Shown in pieces: positions 1 through 4,238 of a stretch of DNA of 7,623 nt. Source of the DNA: an uncultured Collinsella sp. (lineage in GTDB: Bacteria > Actinomycetota > Coriobacteriia > Coriobacteriales > Coriobacteriaceae); NCBI GenBank assembly GCA_958445895.1, contig CAUCTV010000058.1, forward strand, positions 1 to 7,623. Reading direction: 5' to 3'. The position numbers and the translations under genes are program-made. Within the stretch, counting starts at the first letter, position 1. Every line of letters starts with the position of its first letter. Under the pieces are notes generated by a model. It saw only the letters and a program-made list of their open reading frames with translations, was not told the origin of the DNA and did not search any database.

Positions 1-3
1 GCT

Positions 4-34
4 GCAAACGCCTAAATAGTACTTAAGTGTTTGC
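4..34. repeat. Weak imperfect hairpin at window edge
   Basis: GCAAAC at 4-9 can pair with GTTTGC at 29-34. Two further pairs (one G-U) and an inner TAA/TTA pairing are possible. It lies 5' of the first gene and may belong to the end of an unseen upstream gene. No T-tract follows, so a terminator is not supported. Confidence 0.25.
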
Positions 35-50
35 GTATAACCTAAGAATC

Positions 51-79
51 AATACGCCCGGCGCTCTGTCGGGCGTATT
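51..79 (+). terminator. Perfect 10-bp hairpin, probable terminator of the upstream gene
   Basis: AATACGCCCG at 51-60 is exactly complementary to CGGGCGTATT at 70-79, leaving a 9-nt loop. The following bases (CTATTG) are only mildly T-rich, so termination efficiency is uncertain. The hairpin sits 39 bases before the first start codon. It could instead be a structured 5' leader of that gene, since no convincing promoter is visible between the hairpin and the gene. Confidence 0.5.
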
Positions 80-117
80 CTATTGCGGACTATGTTTCCT
101 AACAAGGAGTAACTGAT

Positions 118-1203
118 ATGGGTCTGATTCAAAAGAAGGACGAGAAGGACGAGATCGACGGCATCCAGATCATCGAGCGCGGCGAAGGCCCCGACGGTGA
201 CGAGACCGAGAAGATCGATCTGGTCGCCGGTACGTCTGCCGAGCACATCGCTGCTGGCACGACGGCCGAGGAAGAGGACGCCCGCCTGGAGGCTCAGATC
301 GCCGCGGACGCCGCTGACGAGAATCTGATGCCCGAGGAGCAGGATGAGGACAACGACCCCGACGCGGATGACCACGCATCCAGGCACAAGAAGACGATGA
401 TTGCCGCCTTTGTGGTCGCAGTCGTGATCGCTGCTGTGGTCGGCTTCTTTATTGGCAATGGCGGCTTTGGTGGCAAGGGCGTCGGTTCGTCGACCCTGAC
501 CGAGGGCCAGCTCGATTCGACCGTGGCAAGCTATAGCTACAACGGCAAGAAGAGCGACATCACTGCGCGCGAGGCCATCGAGAGCCAGTACAGCCTCGAT
601 ACCGTCAAGGATAGCAACGGCAACTACACCGCCCCCTCTGCCGACGTCATCCTGTCTTACGTGCGCAACAAGATTCTGCTCGATGCTGCCGAGGACGAGG
701 GCATTACCGTCTCCTCTAAGGAGATGAAGAAGTACGCCGAGGATTCTATCGGCACCTCGGACTACGACACCATGGCCAAGCAGTATGGCGTGTCCAAGGA
801 CCAGGCCAAGCAGATCGTCCGCCAGTCCGCGACGCTGCAGAAGCTCTACAAGAAGAAGGTGGGCGATGCTTCCGCGAGCATGCCGACCGCTCCGACCGAG
901 CCTTCTGACGGCAACGAGGACACCGCGAGCAAGGATTACGCCGATTACATCATCAACCTTGCCGGTGACGAGTGGGATAGCTCTAAGGGCACCTGGAAGG
1001 ACGAGAACAGCACCTACGCTAAGGCCTTCGCTAACGATGCCTTTACCGCCGATAGTGCCACCTATAAGCAGGCCATGACTGCCTATTACACCGCCTATCA
1101 GCAGTACTCCTCGCAGGCCTCGAGCGCCAGCTCCAAGTGGACCGAGTATGCCAACGGCCTGTACGCCAAGGCCAACATCAGCATCTACGGCCTGTTTGCT
1201 TAA
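118..1203 (+). CDS. Membrane-anchored extracytoplasmic protein with SurA-N-like region (no PPIase domain)
   Basis: A 361-residue protein whose start is fixed by AAGGAG at 104-109, eight bases before ATG. Residues 1-90 are a very acidic, low-complexity cytoplasmic tail ending in RHKK. Residues 94-113 form one transmembrane helix, with no signal peptidase site evident. The external part (about 114-361) contains a helical stretch at about 172-248 that resembles the SurA N-terminal/PrsA-type chaperone region: a buried helix followed by an 'EGITVSSKEMKKYAED' motif and a 'YGVSKDQAKQIVRQ' helix. No parvulin rotamase domain follows. Instead, residues 251-269 are a Pro/Ser/Thr linker, and the C-terminus is rich in Tyr, Ser and Ala. 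A role in folding or handling exported proteins is inference; 'hypothetical membrane protein' is the safe label. It is monocistronic between hairpins. The reading frame and start are secure; the function is not. Confidence 0.85.
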   Translation: MGLIQKKDEKDEIDGIQIIERGEGPDGDETEKIDLVAGTSAEHIAAGTTAEEEDARLEAQIAADAADENLMPEEQDEDNDPDADDHASRHKKTMIAAFVVAVVIAAVVGFFIGNGGFGGKGVGSSTLTEGQLDSTVASYSYNGKKSDITAREAIESQYSLDTVKDSNGNYTAPSADVILSYVRNKILLDAAEDEGITVSSKEMKKYAEDSIGTSDYDTMAKQYGVSKDQAKQIVRQSATLQKLYKKKVGDASASMPTAPTEPSDGNEDTASKDYADYIINLAGDEWDSSKGTWKDENSTYAKAFANDAFTADSATYKQAMTAYYTAYQQYSSQASSASSKWTEYANGLYAKANISIYGLFA

Positions 1204-1246
1204 AGGTTGCCCGAGCTTTCGAGCACGAAGTCGAAATATCTGATTG

Positions 1247-1281
1247 AGCCCGCTAGAACGCATCGTTCTGGCGGGCTTTTT
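1247..1281 (+). terminator. Strong intrinsic terminator
   Basis: GCCCGCTAGAACG at 1248-1260 pairs with CGTTCTGGCGGGC at 1264-1276 (13 pairs, one G-U), with a 3-nt loop and TTTTT at 1277-1281. It ends transcription of the gene at 118-1203. The hairpin also lies downstream of the convergent minus-strand pair. On that strand it is not followed by a T-tract, so bidirectional action would be weak. Confidence 0.9.
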
Positions 1282-1314
1282 GCGTTGAGGGCGTGATTGG
1301 CGGCTTAATTATGG

Positions 1315-1554
1315 CTATTCATCTTTAAGTCCAAAGAGGTTATCGGCTTCATCGTCAGGCATATATTCCAGCACATCGCCCGGTTGGCAGTCGAGAGCCC
1401 GGCATATCGCGTCAAGAGTTGAAAAGCGCACGGCAGAAACCTTGCCCGTCTTGATACGCGACATATTGACCTGGGAGATACCCACGCGTTCCGCAAGCTC
1501 TTTGGATGAAATCTTGCGTTCGGCAAGCATGCGGTCGAGCCGCAGAATAATCAT
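1315..1554 (-). CDS. Small XRE (Cro/CI) family transcriptional regulator, YozG-like
   Basis: A 79-residue protein that is almost entirely one helix-turn-helix domain. Residues about 17-36 (SKELAERVGISQVNMSRIKT) are the recognition unit. They are followed by the typical 'FSTLDAICRALDCQPGDVLEY' closing helices of the YozG-type Cro/CI subfamily. It probably binds DNA as a dimer. The start ATG is preceded by AGGGGG, which overlaps the stop codon of the upstream gene, so the two genes are probably translationally coupled. Pairing of this subfamily with a DUF2975 membrane protein is a common arrangement. The target is unknown; the repeated motifs in the pair's own promoter are natural candidates for autoregulation (inference). 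The acidic C-terminus (70-79) is short and has no effector domain. Confidence 0.88.
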   Translation of the reverse strand: MIILRLDRMLAERKISSKELAERVGISQVNMSRIKTGKVSAVRFSTLDAICRALDCQPGDVLEYMPDDEADNLFGLKDE

Positions 1555-1559
1555 GGATT

Positions 1560-1566
1560 CCCCCTA
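1560..1566 (-). promoter_or_regulatory. Ribosome binding site overlapping the upstream stop codon
   Basis: On the minus strand the sequence reads TAGGGGGAATCCATG. The stop codon TAG of the DUF2975 gene (1564-1566) shares its AG with the AGGGGG Shine-Dalgarno (1560-1565) of the XRE gene, five bases before its ATG. This arrangement favours translational coupling and matched production of the two proteins. Confidence 0.7.
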
Positions 1567-2202
1567 GAGCAACTCGTCATCTTGTTTTTGCAGGATACAC
1601 CCGTACTGGAAGACGCTGGCAATCAGGCTAATAATCAGGCCTGCAAAGACCATAGAGAGGTCGAGGTGCTGGCCACCAAGCGCATCCGTAAAGTTGCCGC
1701 CAAATCCTGAGAGTATCAGCCCCGTGACTATGGCACCAAGAAGCTTCACAGCAACGCCGCCAATAAGGAACAAATGTCCTACTTGACGTAGTATGCGGAT
1801 GCATTCGAGGTCAAAGGGCCTGCCCGCCTTTTCAATGGCGGAGAAAAACCTGTATGCGCTTAGCGCGATGGCAAGCGCGAGGCATGCCATCATGCCGCTC
1901 CCTATGGCAGTATGACCGTCGTGCGCGACAAGCATAAGAGGAGTCTGTTCATTGGTGCCGACGAGAGCGAGAATTGGCCCTTCGCTAGCCTCAAGCTCTA
2001 CGGATTGGAGACAGAACCCTTGGGAGAGGCTAGGCAATATGAGTAGATCGTAGATTGCAATGACTGCGAGGAGTCCCAGAGCGAGCGCCACGATGGTGCA
2101 GATTGTGCCCCATTTGCAGTAGCGAGTGAGCTTCCTCAGTTTGGCTATTGCCTGTTCACGGTCGATGGCTTCATTCGATTTGGATACGTTCCAGCGGAGC
2201 AT
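1564..2202 (-). CDS. DUF2975 family four-helix membrane protein
   Basis: A 212-residue protein from the ATG at 2200-2202. A longer form could begin at a TTG at 2215-2217, but GGAGGA at 2206-2211 lies between the two and suits only the ATG, with a short spacing of three to four bases. The hydrophobic segments are about 33-55, 104-120, 142-165 and 184-201. The family signatures are 'AIEKAGRPFDLECIRILRQVGHLFLIGG' in the middle and the C-terminal 'SVFQYGCILQKQDDELL', which resembles the usual DUF2975 ending 'F.YG..LQ.e.DeTl'. The loop at 59-103 is probably on the outer face. The biochemical role of the family is unknown. It is commonly encoded next to a YozG-type XRE regulator, as here, and may act as the membrane partner or sensor for it (inference). 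Confidence 0.85.
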   Translation of the reverse strand: MLRWNVSKSNEAIDREQAIAKLRKLTRYCKWGTICTIVALALGLLAVIAIYDLLILPSLSQGFCLQSVELEASEGPILALVGTNEQTPLMLVAHDGHTAIGSGMMACLALAIALSAYRFFSAIEKAGRPFDLECIRILRQVGHLFLIGGVAVKLLGAIVTGLILSGFGGNFTDALGGQHLDLSMVFAGLIISLIASVFQYGCILQKQDDELL

Positions 2203-2225
2203 AGCTCCTCCAACCAATGTCTTGG

Positions 2226-2271
2226 ATGATACTTGTATCTTATATCATACTTAATGACAAACGATAAACAA
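2226..2271 (-). promoter_or_regulatory. Promoter of the DUF2975-XRE pair with embedded repeats
   Basis: On the minus strand TTGTTT (2266-2271), a 16-bp spacer and TATGAT (2244-2249) make a plausible promoter about 40 bases before the DUF2975 start. An alternative is TTATCG with TATAAG (2239-2244). The same stretch holds a direct repeat on the plus strand, ATGATACTT (2226-2234) and ATCATACTT (2244-2252), 18 bp apart. It also holds a palindrome, GATAC-TT-GTATC (2228-2239), near the expected transcription start. These are candidate operators for the XRE protein. Confidence 0.5.
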
Positions 2272-2431
2272 TTACATAATAGAGTAAGTAATATTTGTAC
2301 GACGAATAGCGAGAGCTTATGGCACATTCAGGGAGTGGGAGTTTGGCGCGCGGGGGGATGGACGAGTATTGAAATATCCTGCAACCGCGCAAGTGCTTCA
2401 TCGGGTATCCTCAATTCATCCGGGAAAACGG

Positions 2432-2482
2432 CCGTAAACGATTGCAAATAACCGGTGAACGGTCGAAAACTACCGTTCACCG
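2432..2482. repeat. Cluster of GTGAACGGT-type motifs including a perfect 11-bp inverted repeat
   Basis: CGGTGAACGGT at 2453-2463 is followed after 8 nt by its exact reverse complement ACCGTTCACCG at 2472-2482. A degenerate copy, CCGTAAACGAT, lies at 2432-2442, exactly 21 bp before the first arm. No T-tract follows the inverted repeat, so it looks like a protein binding site rather than a terminator. Confidence 0.6.
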
Positions 2483-2492
2483 ATAATATCGA

Positions 2493-2509
2493 AACTGGTT
2501 CTAACTGGT
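2493..2509 (+). repeat. Tandem AACTGGT half-sites
   Basis: AACTGGT occurs at 2493-2499 and 2503-2509, 10 bp apart, in the same orientation. The heptamer is identical to the left part of the agaS operator (7066-7072). It may be an auxiliary half-site for the GntR regulator, but the matching ACCA arms are missing. Confidence 0.35.
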
Positions 2510-2628
2510 ATTAAGTCAAAAAGACCAATTCACAAATCTTCACAATGACCTGCATTTTTTCTACACGCCATTTTTAGCCACCCTGCGTTGTTTAGACACG
2601 AAAAAAGTTCCGATCTTTCGTCAAATCA

Positions 2629-2647
2629 TTTCGAAACGGTTTCAAAA
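2629..2647. promoter_or_regulatory. cre-like quasi-palindrome
   Basis: TTTCGAAACGGTTTCAAAA has arms TTTcGAAAC and GTTTCaAAA around a central G, with only one mismatched pair. It fits the CcpA/LacI-family cre consensus WTGNNARCGNWWWCAW with one deviation. This makes a carbon-catabolite or LacI-family site plausible about 110 bp upstream of the PTS promoter. It also contains AACGGT, the core of the neighbouring repeats. Confidence 0.4.
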
Positions 2648-2670
2648 CCGCAGGTAGAAGTGTTAATGAG

Positions 2671-2702
2671 CGGTAAACGGTCGATTTTTCGCCGTGAACG
2701 GT
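2671..2702. repeat. Pair of AACGGT motifs 21 bp apart
   Basis: CGGTAAACGGT at 2671-2681 and CCGTGAACGGT at 2692-2702 are direct repeats offset by 21 bp, two turns of the helix. They match the motifs at 2432-2482 and lie about 50-85 bp upstream of the PTS -10 element, a normal position for an activator or repressor site. Confidence 0.55.
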
Positions 2703-2750
2703 GCAAAAACGTTTTACTGTATGAATCAACGAAAGCAACCTCTTCTGTGG

Positions 2751-2759
2751 TGATATAGT
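2751..2759 (+). promoter_or_regulatory. Extended -10 promoter of the PTS operon
   Basis: TG-A-TATAGT gives an extended -10 (TG at 2751-2752, TATAGT at 2754-2759). No good -35 lies at the right distance (2731-2736 reads GAAAGC), consistent with an activator-dependent or extended -10 promoter. The predicted start is near 2766, about 10 bases before the operator and about 140 bases before the first PTS start codon. Confidence 0.55.
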
Positions 2760-2776
2760 GACAACAACACGTCACG

Positions 2777-2789
2777 TGGTTACTACCAG
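2777..2789. promoter_or_regulatory. GntR/HutC-type operator, PTS operon copy
   Basis: TGGT-TACT-ACCA (2777-2788), followed by G, is identical over 13 bp to the site before agaS. TGGT-N4-ACCA is the arrangement of known DasR/NagR-type sites (TGGTCTAGACCA), which are bound by GntR/HutC-family amino-sugar regulators. Its place just downstream of the predicted start suits a repressor that blocks the polymerase. The natural candidate protein is the regulator at 6297-7028. Confidence 0.7.
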
Positions 2790-2794
2790 TTGAG

Positions 2795-2807
2795 AGACCA
2801 CTGGTCT
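2795..2807. promoter_or_regulatory. Second palindrome AGACCA-c-TGGTCT beside the operator
   Basis: A perfect inverted repeat with 6-bp arms and a single central base sits 18 bp from the main operator. The half-sites have inverted order (ACCA before TGGT) compared with the operator. It could be a second contact site, or a small stem in the leader RNA, where ACCAGT (2785-2790) can also pair with ACTGGT (2800-2805). Confidence 0.4.
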
Positions 2808-2825
2808 TCAAAGAACGCTTTCCAA

Positions 2826-2896
2826 GAAGCTTTAAGGGCGTCCGCCCGCTGGCTTCCGAAAACATCGGACTCAGATCGTACACACCTTCGGAAGGG
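2826..2896 (+). promoter_or_regulatory. Structured 5' leader with possible RBS-sequestering hairpin
   Basis: CTTCCGAA (2853-2860) is exactly complementary to TTCGGAAG (2887-2894), which overlaps the AAGGG Shine-Dalgarno (2892-2896) of the EIIA gene. The same upstream strand can pair otherwise: GAAGC (2826-2830) with GCTTC (2852-2856) around an inner GGGC/GCCC stem, or TCCGA (2855-2859) with TCGGA (2865-2869). The structures exclude each other, as expected of a leader that switches translation. It does not match a riboswitch class I recognise. Confidence 0.4.
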
Positions 2897-2904
2897 AAAT
2901 TTGA

Positions 2905-3348
2905 ATGGTTGGCTTTATTCTTACCGGTCATGGACAGTTCGCACCCGGCCTTGCAAGCGCTATCGCTATGGTTGCCGGCGACCAGCCCGCTTTTACCGTC
3001 GTTCCTTTCGAGGGCGACCAGGCTGCTTCCTACGGTGAGGATCTCCGCGCCGCTATTACCGCCATGCGCGAGGAGTGCGATGGCGTGCTCGTCTTTACCG
3101 ACCTGCTTGGCGGCACCCCGTTCAACCAGGCAATGATGATTGCCCAGGATGTCGACAACGTCGAGATTCTGACTGGAACTAACCTTCCCATGGTTATTGA
3201 GCTTCTGTTCCTCCGCGGCAACGCCACGCTCGCCGAGCTTGGCGAGCAGGCCGTGACCGTTGGCCAGACGGGCATCACCGCCCAGACGGTCGCTTCCGTC
3301 GCTGGTGCCGAGGAAGAGGATATCTTCGGCGACGAGGACGGCATCTAA
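2905..3348 (+). CDS. PTS mannose/sorbose-family EIIA component
   Basis: A 147-residue cytoplasmic phosphocarrier. It accepts a phosphate from HPr on His9, in the N-terminal 'MVGFILTGHGQFAPGL' motif typical of the family, and passes it to EIIB. Other family landmarks are 'DLLGGTPFN' (66-74), with the Asp beside the active site, and 'GTNLPM' (91-96). Its length suits a free-standing EIIA, not the EIIAB fusion of E. coli ManX. The C-terminal tail (135-147) is acidic. AAGGG at 2892-2896 lies eight bases before the ATG. It is the first gene of the operon, and its stop overlaps the next start (TAATG). The sugar cannot be read from this subunit; the nearby agaS suggests galactosamine or N-acetylgalactosamine. 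Confidence 0.93.
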   Translation: MVGFILTGHGQFAPGLASAIAMVAGDQPAFTVVPFEGDQAASYGEDLRAAITAMREECDGVLVFTDLLGGTPFNQAMMIAQDVDNVEILTGTNLPMVIELLFLRGNATLAELGEQAVTVGQTGITAQTVASVAGAEEEDIFGDEDGI

Positions 3349-3629
3349 TGGCCGATTTCGGAGCCAGTGTTCTGAGTTCCTCGGTCGCTCTTTTGGGCCT
3401 GCTTGTCATCATGGGCTTGATTTACACCATCTGGTCGCAAATCAACATGAAGAAGAAGCAGAAGTACTTCAAGGAGCTGCACACGGAGCTCAAGCCGGGT
3501 CAGGAGGTTCTTTTCGCCGGCGGTATCTACGGAACCGTCAAAGGCATCGAAGGCGAAAAGGTCCAGATCAAAGTCCGATCCGGTGCCGTCGTAGATGTTT
3601 CGCGTTACGCGATTCAGGAGATCAAGTAA
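3348..3629 (+). CDS. yajC: YajC-family small membrane protein embedded in the PTS operon
   Basis: A 93-residue protein with one N-terminal transmembrane helix (about 10-29), a basic stop-transfer stretch (MKKKQKYFKE, 34-43) and the YajC domain. The domain signature is clear: 'LKPGQEVLFAGGIYGTVKGIEGEKVQIKVRSGAVVDVSRYAIQEI' (49-92). Classical YajC is an accessory subunit of the SecDF-YajC translocase and normally sits beside secD/secF or tgt. Here it lies between EIIA and EIIB, and its ATG shares a base with the EIIA stop codon, so it is coupled to EIIA translation. From memory, streptococcal Man-PTS operons for glycosaminoglycan disaccharides also carry a yajC gene. It is therefore probably a PTS-associated paralogue, perhaps helping assembly or insertion of EIIC-EIID (inference), rather than the cell's main YajC. 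Confidence 0.85.
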   Translation: MADFGASVLSSSVALLGLLVIMGLIYTIWSQINMKKKQKYFKELHTELKPGQEVLFAGGIYGTVKGIEGEKVQIKVRSGAVVDVSRYAIQEIK

Positions 3630-3665
3630 CTGTCGTCAGCAAATAACGAAAGGAAGCTGATCAAC

Positions 3666-4148
3666 ATGGCAGAACCCAACATTCTTCTTACCCGCATCGA
3701 TAACCGACTGGTTCATGGTCAGGTTGCCACCCAGTGGAACTCCACCCTGGGCTCCAACCTCATCCTCGTCGCCAACGACGACGTGTCGAACAACACCATG
3801 CGCCAGAACCTCATGAAGATGGCCGCTCCCACCGGCGTTGCTACGCGTTTCTTCTCCCTGCAGAAGACCATCGACGTCATCGGCAAGGCGAGCCCGCGCC
3901 AGAAGATCTTTATCGTGGCCGAAACACCGGAAGACGTGCTTACGCTCGTCAAGGGCGGTGTGCCTATAAAGAAGGTAAACATCGGCAACATGCACATGTC
4001 GGAAGGAAAGCGCCAAGTCGCCACCTCCGTCGCAGTTAACGACGAGGATGTCGCTGCGTTTAAAGAGCTGCAGGAATTGGGGGTGGAGTTGGAGATCAGG
4101 CGCGTTCCGAGCACGCCTGTTGAGGACACGAGCAAGCTCTTCTCGTAA
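3666..4148 (+). CDS. PTS mannose/sorbose-family EIIB component
   Basis: A 160-residue cytoplasmic protein that takes phosphate from EIIA and gives it to the incoming sugar. The hallmark 'TRIDNRLVHGQVATQW' (9-24) contains the phosphorylated His17. 'VNIGNMHMSEGKRQV', later in the chain, is the second family signature, found in EIIB of N-acetylgalactosamine and sorbose type systems. Length is normal for a stand-alone EIIB. AAAGGA at 3649-3654 lies eleven bases before the ATG, a slightly long spacing. It follows the YajC gene by 36 bases and is followed by a 90-base gap with two small hairpins. Assignment to the family is secure; sugar specificity is inferred only from context. Confidence 0.94.
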   Translation: MAEPNILLTRIDNRLVHGQVATQWNSTLGSNLILVANDDVSNNTMRQNLMKMAAPTGVATRFFSLQKTIDVIGKASPRQKIFIVAETPEDVLTLVKGGVPIKKVNIGNMHMSEGKRQVATSVAVNDEDVAAFKELQELGVELEIRRVPSTPVEDTSKLFS

Positions 4149-4165
4149 TCCTCATGATCCACGTT

Positions 4166-4215
4166 GTCAGGAGTGAAACCCTGACATTCTGTACGTGTTA
4201 TCCAAAGTGCGTACA
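4166..4215 (+). repeat. Two small hairpins between EIIB and EIIC genes
   Basis: TGTCAGG (4166-4172) pairs with CCTGACA (4181-4187) across an 8-nt loop. TGTACG (4191-4196) pairs with CGTACA (4210-4215) across 13 nt. Neither is followed by a T-run. They lie between the cytoplasmic and membrane subunits, where RNA processing or differential stability could set the subunit ratio. That role is inference. Confidence 0.4.
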
Positions 4216-4238
4216 TACATTTTGAAAGGAGGAGCAAG

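Larger units (their letters stand above)
2272..2750. other. Long non-coding, repeat-rich control region
   Basis: I see no credible gene in these roughly 480 bases; short open frames on both strands lack a ribosome binding site and protein-like composition. Base composition is clearly more AT-rich than the PTS genes. It contains repeated CGGTGAACGGT-like motifs, a perfect inverted repeat (2453-2482), a quasi-palindrome (2629-2647), the palindrome AAAACGTTTT (2706-2715), tandem AACTGGT (2493-2509) and tandem TTCACAA (2529-2545). It separates the divergent DUF2975-XRE and PTS transcription units, and the motif density suggests binding of several regulators upstream of the PTS promoter. Confidence 0.6.

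Noticed and set aside
36..41. TATAAC as a -10 promoter element for the first gene
   Set aside because: There is no acceptable -35, and the strong hairpin at 51-79 would lie right at the start of the transcript; the evidence is too weak to call.
49..1263. A 404-codon open frame on the minus strand opposite the first gene
   Set aside because: It lies antisense to a gene with a good ribosome binding site, membrane helix and chaperone-like motif. Its Leu/Val/Gly/Arg-rich product is what a GC-rich codon pattern yields on the opposite strand.
1315..2202. The XRE-DUF2975 pair as a toxin-antitoxin module or mobile element remnant
   Set aside because: The membrane protein matches DUF2975, not a toxin family. 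No transposase, integrase, terminal inverted repeats or target duplication is visible nearby.
2203..2217. TTG start for a DUF2975 protein five residues longer
   Set aside because: The GGAGGA motif lies between the TTG and the ATG at 2202, so it can serve only the ATG; nothing resembling a ribosome binding site precedes the TTG.
2233..2451. A 72-codon plus-strand frame in the intergenic region
   Set aside because: It overlaps the divergent DUF2975-XRE promoter, has no Shine-Dalgarno, and its product shows no recognisable feature.
2432..2702. CRISPR array or tRNA/rRNA in the long intergenic region
   Set aside because: The repeats are only 11 bp, imperfect and unevenly spaced, with no spacer pattern. 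No tRNA-like cloverleaf or rRNA sequence is visible.
2626..2931. A 101-codon minus-strand frame across the PTS promoter and leader
   Set aside because: It runs through the operators and the PTS start, lacks a ribosome binding site, and has no protein-like motif.
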